The notes below the pieces were generated by a model, which saw only the letters and a program-made list of their open reading frames with translations, was not told where the DNA came from and searched no databases. A stretch of 11,983 nt of DNA from CAYMCJ01 sp964388985 (lineage in GTDB: Bacteria; Patescibacteriota; Patescibacteriia; Patescibacteriales; CAYMCJ01), in assembly GCA_964388985.1 (NCBI GenBank), contig CAYMCJ010000033.1, positions 1-11,983 on the forward strand, in the 5' to 3' direction. The first letter of the stretch is position 1. Each line of letters starts with the position of its first letter. The translations under genes and the position numbers were made by a program. This document shows, one piece after another, positions 1-6,527 of this stretch.

Positions 1-132
1 AATTAACCCCATTATATGTATTTCCGGCGTAAAAATTAATAAAATTTTTACTAACAATAAGAATAATCCTACTACTATAATGCAAAATACAACCACGGCC
101 AGCGTAAAAATTAATTTAAAAAGTAATTCCAT
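1..132 (-). CDS. Small membrane protein, N-terminal part only (cut by window edge)
   Basis: An open frame starts at an ATG (132-130) and runs off the left edge after 44 codons. The visible peptide begins MELLFKLIFTLAVVV and is almost entirely hydrophobic from residue 2 to about 34, with one Lys at 29, then TPEIHIMGL. This looks like a signal anchor or the first one or two membrane helices, with few charges before it. There is no clear Shine-Dalgarno sequence, which is usual for this window. It lies 274 bases downstream of ftsQ on the same strand, so it may have its own promoter. I do not recognise the family. The frame is open across the whole visible stretch and the residue pattern is membrane-like, so a real gene is more likely than chance, but only a fragment is visible. 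Confidence 0.6.
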   Translation of the reverse strand, partial: MELLFKLIFTLAVVVFCIIVVGLFLLLVKILLIFTPEIHIMGLI

Positions 133-406
133 AGATATAAAAAATAAAATTTAAGACAAAATAGGTATCCTAAGTACCTTTAATGCAAAAAATTTTTTAA
201 ATTGATTTCAATAAAACTATTTAGCTATAACTCAAATTGATTTATACTTATATAATGATTATAGCTGAAAAAATAATAAAATTAAAATAAATATTACAAT
301 ACCTCTTAATCAAAATAATTTTTATACTCTTTGCTTTTTGCCTTCGCTCCCCTTTCCTACAATTTTTTAGCTAATTTTAGCTATTTTTAATAAAATTTAA
401 CTAAAA
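133..406. other. AT-rich intergenic spacer between ftsQ and the membrane protein
   Basis: This 274-base gap holds no convincing gene on either strand. It is nearly all A and T except for a pyrimidine-rich patch at about 331-358 (purine-rich on the minus strand). It contains two AT-rich inverted repeats, listed separately, and a smaller one, AGGTA (163-167) facing TACCT (175-179). A perfect TATAAT lies on the minus strand at 263-258 with no good -35 upstream; it could serve the membrane-protein gene but is weak evidence in such AT-rich DNA. Confidence 0.6.
220..269 (-). repeat. Inverted repeat with 11-base arms in the ftsQ-downstream spacer
   Basis: TTTAGCTATAA (220-230) faces TTATAGCTGAA (259-269). 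Ten of eleven positions are Watson-Crick in the DNA; the remaining position is T opposite G read on the plus strand. The loop is 28 bases and no U-run follows directly on the minus strand, so it is not a standard terminator. It could be a regulator-binding site or an mRNA hairpin. In AT-rich DNA some such pairing is expected by chance. Confidence 0.35.
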
Positions 407-411
407 TTAGC
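370..411 (-). repeat. Inverted repeat across the ftsQ stop codon
   Basis: GCTAATTTTAG (370-380) and CTAAAATTAGC (401-411) are exact 11-base complements around a 20-base loop. One arm includes the ftsQ stop codon (409-407). A shorter overlapping palindrome, TAGCTAA/TTAGCTA, lies at 368-383. In the minus-strand transcript the stem is followed by A-rich rather than U-rich sequence, so it is a poor intrinsic terminator but could protect the mRNA 3' end or pause transcription. Confidence 0.4.
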
Positions 412-1276
412 GATAATATATCATATCACCATACCTTAAATCTATATAATCCTTTTTTTTAAATTCATCTTTTAATTTCTCATCTTTTACAATCAATAAT
501 TTTTTAATTTGTTTATTTATATCCTCATTGATATTAAAATAAACCATTGGTCCGGCCTGAACTTGGGCCTTAACAGTGTCAATCTCATCATCAATAATAA
601 ATCTTTCAGAAATTAAATCTTCTAACAGCAAAAATTCATCAAATAAACTCTTTATATAAATAAAATATTTATTATCAATTTCAACTTTATCATATTTTAT
701 ATTATTATAACTGATTATACTATCCCCTCCCCGGTATGATATCAGGGGATATTTTTTTTCTGTTATATCCAGGGGATTCACCTCATTAATAATATATCCG
801 TCAGAATCAATATAATAATATTTTTCGTTATAATTAAAAATATAAGCGTATGATTTTTCTTGTATATCAATAATTAAAGAATTGGGTAATTTTTTATCAA
901 TTACTAAATTTGAAAAACAATATTTACTGTTCAGGCTGTCTTTCAAAAGTTTTTTATTAAATAAAAATAAATTTTTTTGCGGCAAAATAAATAATCGCTT
1001 ATTATTAATCTGTTCTAAAACTATATCTTCTATCTCCCTGTCGGAAATTTTAGATAACCCCTTTATTTCAATATTTTTAATATTAAAAATATTGAAAAAA
1101 CAAAAAAACCAAACTAAAAAAGAAATAATCAACAACAGCAGGACAAAAAATAATTTTCCACCCCCGGGGAATTTAAATAATTTAATCTTTCTCTTTGGTT
1201 TCTTTCTGAAAAACGGATTTTCGTATTTTTTATTACCATAATCAAATCTATTTTTTCTTTTCCTTCTCCAAAACAT
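407..1276 (-). CDS. ftsQ: Cell division protein FtsQ/DivIB (POTRA-domain membrane protein)
   Basis: FtsQ is a single-pass divisome protein that links early and late division proteins through its extracytoplasmic domains. The 289-residue product has the expected layout: a strongly basic N-terminal tail (residues 1-41, rich in Arg and Lys), one membrane helix (about 42-64), a POTRA-like segment beginning NIKNIEIKGL (about 66-135), then a beta-rich FtsQ domain with PNSLIIDIQE and a closing YIDLRYGDMIYYR, typical of the family's last strands. Length is normal. The ATG start overlaps the preceding Mur-like gene by 29 bases, so the two are probably co-transcribed and perhaps translationally coupled. 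No Shine-Dalgarno is visible. Placement after ddl and a Mur-type gene recalls the murC-ddl-ftsQ part of dcw clusters. Confidence 0.88.
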   Translation of the reverse strand: MFWRRKRKNRFDYGNKKYENPFFRKKPKRKIKLFKFPGGGKLFFVLLLLIISFLVWFFCFFNIFNIKNIEIKGLSKISDREIEDIVLEQINNKRLFILPQKNLFLFNKKLLKDSLNSKYCFSNLVIDKKLPNSLIIDIQEKSYAYIFNYNEKYYYIDSDGYIINEVNPLDITEKKYPLISYRGGDSIISYNNIKYDKVEIDNKYFIYIKSLFDEFLLLEDLISERFIIDDEIDTVKAQVQAGPMVYFNINEDINKQIKKLLIVKDEKLKDEFKKKDYIDLRYGDMIYYR

Positions 1277-2003
1277 AATCTTTTATTATTAAACTAACTA
1301 ATTTTGAATTTAAGTGATGCGCGCCGAAACGATTAACCGTATATTCTTTTATAATATTATTATATTTTACAATAATTTTTTGGCCCGATTTTTTCTGTTC
1401 AGTTTTAATCACTTGCCAATCCGTTCCCTTATCAATTCCAAAAAAGACAATTTCAGCCAAGGCGTATTTTGATATTTCCCTTACCTTAATATTGCCGTGA
1501 TTCATTATAACCAAACCATTTCTTTTTGTTTTTTTTACCAATATTTTATATTCCCCCGCTAACTCATCAATATCCGAAAAGCTTTCTAAATATCTTTGCG
1601 TAATGTCAGTAATTACCGAAATCTTTGGCTTTATAATTGACAATAAATACTTCATGTCCCCCGGGTCGGATATCCCCAATTCTAAAACCAAATAATCGGG
1701 AAAACGACGTTGCCAAATCGCTAAAAAGGCTCTAAAAATAATTGGCAACCATTTTTTATACGAACTATAACCGCTAGATAAATACAATATGGCTAAAGGC
1801 AAACCGATTTCAGTATTAAAATTTTTTGGATTAGCTCTAACATTAATTTTTTTATTTTTTAAAATTTTTACAATTTCCTGCTTTACAAATGTTTTATTGG
1901 TGCTACCGGCGACGGCGATTATTGTCGGCCGATGAATTAATAGCACTAATTTGGTAATATATTTTAAATAATATTGCAATAATTTTTTAAATAAATGCTT
2001 CAT
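1248..2003 (-). CDS. Degenerate, C-terminally short Mur ligase (MurF-like) paralogue
   Basis: From the ATG at 2003 the product is 251 residues. It matches the first half of the window's own MurF: hydrophobic lead-in helix, P-loop region, then KNFNTEIGLPLAI (residues 60-72), LELGISDPGDMKYL (107-120) and IIKPKISVIT. The C-terminal domain that binds the amino-acid substrate is missing; the frame stops after what would be the end of the central domain. Key positions have changed: the P-loop is GSTNKT (33-38) instead of GSVGKT, the His of SHLE is Tyr (138), and the Lys that is probably carbamoylated in active enzymes aligns with Tyr (152). ATP-driven ligation therefore looks unlikely; a binding or scaffold role, or slow decay, is possible. 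A TTG start at 2042 would add 13 residues and overlap the aminotransferase; I prefer the ATG because it aligns with MurF's N-terminus. Confidence 0.72.
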   Translation of the reverse strand: MKHLFKKLLQYYLKYITKLVLLIHRPTIIAVAGSTNKTFVKQEIVKILKNKKINVRANPKNFNTEIGLPLAILYLSSGYSSYKKWLPIIFRAFLAIWQRRFPDYLVLELGISDPGDMKYLLSIIKPKISVITDITQRYLESFSDIDELAGEYKILVKKTKRNGLVIMNHGNIKVREISKYALAEIVFFGIDKGTDWQVIKTEQKKSGQKIIVKYNNIIKEYTVNRFGAHHLNSKLVSLIIKDYVLEKEKKK

Positions 2004-2013
2004 AAAATTTTGT

Positions 2014-3198
2014 TTATAAAAAATACTCTTCCAGCCGGTCAAAGGCTTTATTTATATCTTTTTCACTCCGGCCGAAACTCATTCTCACATGCCCTTCTCC
2101 GTTAGGACCGAAAGCAACCCCGGGCACAACCGCCACCTGAATTTTTTTAAGTAAATCAAACGCAAATTCAAATGAATCAACTTCATTCTGATTTTGTTTT
2201 ATCCGACCCCCCTCCCCTCCTTTATTAAGCAGGCGCGGAAATACATAATAAGAACTTTCCGGCCGAACATAATTAAAAATATTTTTTAATTTATTCAGGC
2301 GCGTGCAGATTAAATCACGTCGGCTTTTATATTTATTATTGAATAATTCTATATCCCTCTCCCCCATTTCAAGCGCTCCCATAGCCGCATATTGGGATAT
2401 GACCGGCGCGCAGGTAACCAAGCAGTCATGTACCTTTAAAATCTCTTTTACTATTGACTCGTCACTATGCAAATATCCAATTCTCCAACCGGTCATGGCG
2501 TAAGCCTTAGAAAAACCATATATCCTGATAATTCGCTTCCTTAATTCTTTAATTTCCGCTAATGAAAAAATATTTTCATTATTATAGGTAAAATCTTTAT
2601 ATACCTCATCGGAAATTAACAATAAATTGTATTTTTCAGCTAAATCAACCAACCCCAAAAGTTGCTCCTTTGTATATACTGTTCCGGTGGGATTATTGGG
2701 ATTACAATAAAAAATCGCTTTGGTTTTTTTAGTTATTGCTTTTTCATATTTTTCTATCTCAAACGACCAGCCCCTGACCTCGTTTAAAGGAACAAAAACA
2801 GGCTCGCAGCCAGCCAGAGTAATAACCTCCCGATAAGAAGTATAGGTAGGCGCAGGAACGATAATTTCATCACCGGGATTTGTAATAGCTAAAATCGTAG
2901 CGGTAATTCCTTCAATCGTACCGGCGGTCACTATAATTTCTTTCTGCCAATCATAATACATATTATCCTTAGCTAAGGATATTTCTATCGATTCGCGCAA
3001 TTCAGGCAGGCCCGGAGAAAGTGAATATTTTGCCACCACCCCCCTCTTTAAAGCGTTCTCAACCCGCCTTTTGATGCAACCCGGAGTATCAAAGCTTGGA
3101 ATCCCCTGCGCTAAAGAAATAGAATCCGGATATTTAGCCGCCTCCAGTTCAATTTGCTTTATTACGCTCAATCTAAGATTTTTAACGCGTTCAAACAT
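2014..3198 (-). CDS. Class I/II pyridoxal-phosphate aminotransferase
   Basis: A fold-type I PLP enzyme of the aspartate aminotransferase family, 394 residues from the ATG at 3198. Visible motifs: NPNNPTG (166-172), the cofactor-contacting Asp and Tyr in SDEVY (197 and 200), the Schiff-base Lys in GFSKAYAMTGWRIGY (231), and the carboxylate-binding Arg in VRMSFGR (372). It normally swaps an amino group between an amino acid and a 2-oxo acid; the substrate cannot be read from the sequence. Residues about 324-340 (LNKGGEGGRIKQNQNEV) form an unusual Gly- then Gln/Asn-rich insert encoded by a G-rich tract. A longer frame begins at 3324, but its extra 42 codons only translate a GC-rich hairpin element, so that start is unlikely. 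Neighbours are ddl upstream and the Mur-like gene 10 bases downstream; a link to wall precursors is possible but unproven. Confidence 0.88.
   Translation of the reverse strand: MFERVKNLRLSVIKQIELEAAKYPDSISLAQGIPSFDTPGCIKRRVENALKRGVVAKYSLSPGLPELRESIEISLAKDNMYYDWQKEIIVTAGTIEGITATILAITNPGDEIIVPAPTYTSYREVITLAGCEPVFVPLNEVRGWSFEIEKYEKAITKKTKAIFYCNPNNPTGTVYTKEQLLGLVDLAEKYNLLLISDEVYKDFTYNNENIFSLAEIKELRKRIIRIYGFSKAYAMTGWRIGYLHSDESIVKEILKVHDCLVTCAPVISQYAAMGALEMGERDIELFNNKYKSRRDLICTRLNKLKNIFNYVRPESSYYVFPRLLNKGGEGGRIKQNQNEVDSFEFAFDLLKKIQVAVVPGVAFGPNGEGHVRMSFGRSEKDINKAFDRLEEYFL
2207..2220 (-). repeat. G-rich tract inside the aminotransferase gene
   Basis: On the coding strand three runs of G (2, 4 and 6 bases) separated by single A residues sit within the in-frame insert of the aminotransferase. 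Nothing similar occurs elsewhere in this AT-rich gene. It encodes the GGEGGR part of the insert and resembles the edge of an inserted repeat more than normal coding sequence. Confidence 0.4.
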
Positions 3199-3219
3199 AA
3201 AAATACTACGAATTATCAC

Positions 3220-3302
3220 CGCCTCGGCCACCGCATTCTGCGGGGTCACGCCAGAGGCGACGACGGGATCCCGCCCATAGTAAATATAATAAAGTGGCGG
3301 GA
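3220..3302 (-). repeat. GC-rich hairpin element upstream of the aminotransferase
   Basis: This is a GC-rich island in AT-rich surroundings. Hairpin one: CGCCTC (3220-3225) pairs with GAGGCG (3254-3259), continues as GGC/GCC past a one-base bulge, and is capped by CCGCA-TTC-TGCGG (3231-3243). Next comes the perfect palindrome CGGGATCCCG (3264-3273). Its right half, TCCCGCC (3269-3275), can instead pair with GGCGGGA (3296-3302) across a 20-base AT loop. The element ends about 20 bases before the aminotransferase ATG, so it would fall in that gene's leader if transcription starts upstream. It could be a dispersed REP-like palindromic element or a structured leader; copy number in the genome would decide. 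Confidence 0.5.
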
Positions 3303-3341
3303 CGAATTTATCACAAATATACAAATAATAGACTATTTACC

Positions 3342-3413
3342 TATTTACAATAAATTACAACTATTTACTTTATCACTTTATATCTTGTAATCTATTGCAA
3401 CTTATTGTAAATA
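3342..3413 (-). repeat. AT-rich inverted repeat, 19-base arms, between ddl and the aminotransferase
   Basis: TATTTACAATAA (3342-3353) and TTATTGTAAATA (3402-3413) are exact complements. The arms extend inward to 19 bases (3342-3360 and 3395-3413) with 17 of 19 pairs, around a 34-base loop. Further copies of CTATTTAC occur at 3332-3370. No U-run follows on the minus strand, so it is not a classic terminator, but it could end or pause the ddl transcript or bind a regulator. Confidence 0.45.
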
Positions 3414-3423
3414 ATGGTAAACA

Positions 3424-3462
3424 AAATAATTCGTGATATTCGCAATTATTTGTAATTTGTAG
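3424..3462. repeat. Degenerate short tandem words at the ddl 3' end
   Basis: On the minus strand this stretch reads as successive variants of one 7-10 base word: TACAAAT, TACAAAT, AATTGCGAAT, ATCACGAAT, then TATTTTG. The first two copies encode the last codons of ddl (TNYK and stop). The pattern suggests a decaying tandem repeat that has supplied the gene's final codons. Confidence 0.4.
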
Positions 3463-4531
3463 ACATGGCGCCATTTATTAATTTATCTAAAAACTGGCTA
3501 AATTCAATACCGGCGGCCTTGGCGGCCTCCGGGACCAAGCTGGTTTTTGTCATACCCGGGATTGTATTTAATTCAATAAAATAAATCTTGTTATCATCGC
3601 GGCTCCAGATAAAATCAGCCCGCGCCAAATCCTTGCAACCAATTGCTTTAAAAATTTTTATGGCCAAATTCTGAATATTATTTTTAATTTTAGCGGGTAT
3701 TTTTGCCGGACAAATATGCTGGCTACCGCCAGTTTGATACTTTGCCTTATAATCATAAAATTTGGAAATTTTAGGAATTATTTCTATTACTGGCAGGACT
3801 TGAGGATTATTTTTGCTGCCAATCACGGCAACGGTTAATTCCCGGCCCCCAATAAATTTTTCCAGCATAACTTCCGGGCCGTATCTAAAAGCTTTCTCTA
3901 TTCCGCTTATCAATTCACTTTTTGTTTTGACAATAGAAATTCCAACCGATGAACCTAATTCTGTCGGCTTCACCACAATTGGTAGTAATAATTTTTTAAT
4001 AATATCATCTAATTTATAACTATTATCTTTTGTTATTACAACATTATCCGCCACCGGCACGCCGACATTTTTAGCTATTATATTTGCCTTGGCTTTATTC
4101 ATGGCCAGTGCCTGAGCCAGAACGCCGGAAAAAACATAAGGAACCCCCAACATATCAAGCATGCCCTGAATCCGGCCGTCTTCGCCAAAGGGACCGTGCA
4201 ATAGCGGCAGCACAATATCAATTTTGACTCCACCGGTATCTCCTTCGGCATATCTAAACAAATCTCTTTTGCTATCATTAATAGTAACCAAACGCTGCGA
4301 CTCTTCCGAACTAATAGCGTCTTCTTTACCTGCTTTTTTTCCATAAAGTTTTATATATCGAGAGCCCTTCTTCCCTATCAGCCAATTTCCTTTCTTGGTT
4401 ATCGCAATCGGTATAATATTGTATTTATTTTTATCCAAAGCTTTAATCACGCTGTTAGCCGAAGCCAAAGAAACTTCATGTTCCCCTGACTGACTGCCAA
4501 ATATTATTGCTAAATTAATTTTTTTTAACAT
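3446..4531 (-). CDS. ddl: D-alanine--D-alanine ligase
   Basis: Joins two D-alanines at the cost of ATP, giving the dipeptide that MurF adds to the peptidoglycan precursor in the cytoplasm. From the ATG at 4531 the protein has 361 residues, normal for Ddl. Visible family motifs: the N-terminal FGSQSGEHEVSLASA (about 11-25), HGPFGEDGRIQG (about 112-123), the ATP-grasp segment VVKPTELGSSVGI, YDYKAKYQTGGS in the mobile loop, ARADF, and the metal- and substrate-binding ELNTIPGMTKTSLVPEAAKAAG (about 320-341). A TTG start at 4546 would add five residues and overlap the upstream gene by 11 bases; the ATG leaves a 4-base gap and fits the family start better. The C-terminal STNYK comes from a repeat-like stretch. 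The product fits with murF in this window. Confidence 0.93.
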   Translation of the reverse strand: MLKKINLAIIFGSQSGEHEVSLASANSVIKALDKNKYNIIPIAITKKGNWLIGKKGSRYIKLYGKKAGKEDAISSEESQRLVTINDSKRDLFRYAEGDTGGVKIDIVLPLLHGPFGEDGRIQGMLDMLGVPYVFSGVLAQALAMNKAKANIIAKNVGVPVADNVVITKDNSYKLDDIIKKLLLPIVVKPTELGSSVGISIVKTKSELISGIEKAFRYGPEVMLEKFIGGRELTVAVIGSKNNPQVLPVIEIIPKISKFYDYKAKYQTGGSQHICPAKIPAKIKNNIQNLAIKIFKAIGCKDLARADFIWSRDDNKIYFIELNTIPGMTKTSLVPEAAKAAGIEFSQFLDKLINGAMSTNYK

Positions 4532-4535
4532 ACTT

Positions 4536-5519
4536 TTATTCTTCAAATTTTAAAAAATATTTTTTAGGTTTTTGTTCTGTTTTAAACACTTTTTTCCAGG
4601 CCGGATTAATATCTGAAATTCTCATTAACTTTCCCCTGTTAAAACACAAAGGATTTACAACCCTTGATTTGCAATATACCTCCACATCAAAATTTTCAGG
4701 GTTATTATTAATCTTTTTTTTGTTATGCATCCGGTCATAAAATAATTTTAATCTTTCATCAGCCGACAATTCTTTTTTAATTTTTTCCAATACCTGCGAA
4801 TCAGTCGTATAAAGGTCATCTTTAGTAATATAACCTTTATTCAAGGCATATTTTAAACAATCCCCGGCTGTTCTAAACATTAAAGCGGTCCTTGAGCCGG
4901 CATAAAATTTACTATTTAAAATATTAAAATTATCAGCAAACTTTTGGGCAGTCTCAAAATTTTTAAAAATCCAACTATTATTATTCGCAACTAAATTATC
5001 TAGAAATAATTTAACCAGCCGGCTGTCCCCTGTCCCGTAAGTTAGGGTTTCCCTTAACGAGTAATCAATTCTATCAGCGCATAAATCAGGCAATTCTTTT
5101 TCTTTGAGCGGAAAATTAGCTTCTTCTAAAATATAATCCAAATCAATATTATATTTTTCCACTATTTTAGGAATTTCCGAATTTCTGACAAAATCAGAAA
5201 AAATATTATCCTGATGGTCATGCTTTTTTTCCGAACCTTCTTCCAGGATGTAATCAATGCTATGAGAAAAAACAGAATGGGAAACATCGTGAATAAGCCC
5301 AGCGACTTGCTCTTCCAGGTCGGCTCCAAATTTTTTTAAAAGAATCATTACCCCCAAAGAATGTTCAAAACGGGCATGGCCTGTGCCGGGAAAAAACGGC
5401 TCGGAATACCCTGCCTGGTCAATATCTTTTAATCTTTGCAGGGACGGAGAAGCAATTAATTCCAAAAGAATTTGCTCATTTATTTCAATCGGTCCGTAAA
5501 CCCTGTCTTTATATATCAT
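4536..5519 (-). CDS. HD-superfamily phosphohydrolase (COG1078/SAMHD1-like type)
   Basis: 327 residues with the metal-binding HD pattern: His in RFEHSLGVM (53), His-Asp in GLIHDVSHSVFSH (77-78), and Asp in CADRIDYSLRE (149). The start, LQRLKDIDQAGYSEPFFPGTGHARFEHSLG, is the usual opening of the group that includes SAMHD1-like and bacterial dNTP triphosphohydrolase-like proteins. A role in hydrolysing dNTPs or other nucleotides is known for some relatives; the substrate here cannot be told. The common G in HDxGH is replaced by Ser (HDVSH), while the metal ligands are intact. It begins 2 bases after the glycosyltransferase stop and ends 4 bases before the ddl ATG, so it is likely in one transcript with both. 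A weak AAGAG lies six bases before the ATG. Confidence 0.85.
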   Translation of the reverse strand: MIYKDRVYGPIEINEQILLELIASPSLQRLKDIDQAGYSEPFFPGTGHARFEHSLGVMILLKKFGADLEEQVAGLIHDVSHSVFSHSIDYILEEGSEKKHDHQDNIFSDFVRNSEIPKIVEKYNIDLDYILEEANFPLKEKELPDLCADRIDYSLRETLTYGTGDSRLVKLFLDNLVANNNSWIFKNFETAQKFADNFNILNSKFYAGSRTALMFRTAGDCLKYALNKGYITKDDLYTTDSQVLEKIKKELSADERLKLFYDRMHNKKKINNNPENFDVEVYCKSRVVNPLCFNRGKLMRISDINPAWKKVFKTEQKPKKYFLKFEE

Positions 5520-5521
5520 AA

Positions 5522-6340
5522 TTAACTCTTATGTTTATTTCTTAAATATTCAACTACTCCTAAAGTTGATTTGTTGCCTTTTTGGGGCGGAAACCAATTT
5601 TGCCCGTCAAGCAAAGGATGGCCTTTATGCTTATTAAAAATTTTCTTTTCTTCCCGCTCCCAAATGGAAAAAATTTTATTGGCCTGAGATAAATCAATTT
5701 TTTGTTCATAATCAAGCAAGGTCCGGTTTAAATACAAAAATCCGTTGGGATATTTTTGGCTTATCCTTAAAGTTAATTCCCAGTCTTCCCAAAATTTTAA
5801 ATTCTCATCCCAGCCGCCCAATTTTAATATTTCATCTCTTTTGTGGCAGATTGTATTCGTATCAATCATAATGCGCCGCTGCCATAATCGTTTGAAGTCA
5901 AAATATTTTTTGTGATTTGAAAATTCATCACGAATATTTTTTTCTTTTCCGTCTTTATCAACTAAAATTAAACGATAATTTTTTTTGCAAAATAATAATA
6001 CCTTGGACGAATAATTTTTAAAACCTTTTAGCATTATTTCCAAATATTCTTTGTGCCACTCGTTATCACTGTCTAAATAAGCAATGTATTTTCCTTTAGC
6101 CTTTTTTAACCCGAAATTTCTTGCCTTGGCCGGACCGGAATTCTTTTTTAATTTAAAATAGCGAACTCTTGGATCGCTAAATTGCCTGACTAATTTTTCC
6201 GTATCATCGCTGGAACCGTCGTCAATAATTAAAATCTCAAAAAAGGGATATGTCTGCGCCAAAATTGATTGGATTGCCCGCCACAATATATAACATCTAT
6301 TGTAAGTAGGAATTATAATGGAAAAAATCGGATTATTCAT
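5522..6340 (-). CDS. Family 2 glycosyltransferase (GT-A fold)
   Basis: Transfers a sugar from a nucleotide-sugar donor, probably to a surface glycan or lipid; donor and acceptor are unknown. From the ATG at 6340 it has 272 residues and opens MNNPIFSIIIPTYNR, the usual GT2 beginning. Next come LIIDDGSSDDT, the NSGPAKARNFGL segment and the metal-binding AYLDSDNEW, then GGWDENLKFWEDWELTLR, where the catalytic base of GT2 enzymes normally lies. No membrane helix is seen. The open frame continues to an ATG at 6442, adding 34 residues. That extension is translated from an 18-base direct repeat (LKLKI twice, 13 residues apart), so I favour the shorter start, although a weak GAGAG precedes the longer one. 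The gene sits between serS and the larger HD protein, 2 bases from the latter. Confidence 0.87.
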   Translation of the reverse strand: MNNPIFSIIIPTYNRCYILWRAIQSILAQTYPFFEILIIDDGSSDDTEKLVRQFSDPRVRYFKLKKNSGPAKARNFGLKKAKGKYIAYLDSDNEWHKEYLEIMLKGFKNYSSKVLLFCKKNYRLILVDKDGKEKNIRDEFSNHKKYFDFKRLWQRRIMIDTNTICHKRDEILKLGGWDENLKFWEDWELTLRISQKYPNGFLYLNRTLLDYEQKIDLSQANKIFSIWEREEKKIFNKHKGHPLLDGQNWFPPQKGNKSTLGVVEYLRNKHKS

Positions 6341-6363
6341 TAGCTGTTTGTAATTTTCTAAAA

Positions 6364-6420
6364 TAATTTTTAATTTTAAATCTATAATTTCAATTGAATG
6401 ATTAATTTTTAATTTTAAAT
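6364..6420. repeat. 18-base direct repeat at the 5' end of the glycosyltransferase frame
   Basis: TAATTTTTAATTTTAAAT occurs exactly at 6364-6381 and 6403-6420, a 39-base period that keeps the reading frame. Its core TAATTTTAAAT appears in reverse complement at 6495-6505 and 6509-6519. This looks like low-complexity intergenic repeat material rather than conserved coding sequence. Confidence 0.6.
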
Positions 6421-6492
6421 ATGAATCACCCTCCCAAATCATATTTTACATCACTCTCTAAATTAAATCATTAATAATTCAAAATTTATTTA

Positions 6493-6519
6493 AAATTTAA
6501 AATTAGAAATTTAAAATTA
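6493..6519. repeat. Two 13-base tandem units between serS and the glycosyltransferase
   Basis: AAATTTAAAATTA occurs at 6493-6505 and again at 6507-6519, one base apart. The core is the reverse complement of that in the 6364-6420 repeat, so the two sets could pair in the mRNA or as single-stranded DNA. No recognisable terminator or promoter is seen here. Confidence 0.5.
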
Positions 6520-6527
6520 TTTAGCCT

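Noticed and set aside
331..358. Purine-rich minus-strand patch resembling a strong ribosome-binding site
   Set aside because: No start codon with an open frame follows at a suitable distance.
882..1241. A 119-codon plus-strand frame opposite ftsQ
   Set aside because: It is antisense to a well-supported FtsQ, has no family-like motifs, and its composition follows from the AT-rich opposite strand.
3286..3316. Possible promoter for the aminotransferase: TTGTGA (3316-3311) with TATTAT (3291-3286), minus strand
   Set aside because: The spacing is 19 bases, the -10 match is moderate and AT-rich DNA gives many such pairs. It also overlaps an arm of the hairpin element.
3199..3324. A 42-residue N-terminal extension of the aminotransferase
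   Set aside because: It only translates the GC-rich hairpin element. The protein starting at 3198 matches the usual family beginning.
4099..4344. An 81-codon minus-strand frame within ddl
   Set aside because: It is an out-of-frame shadow of the same strand; the ddl frame carries all the conserved motifs.
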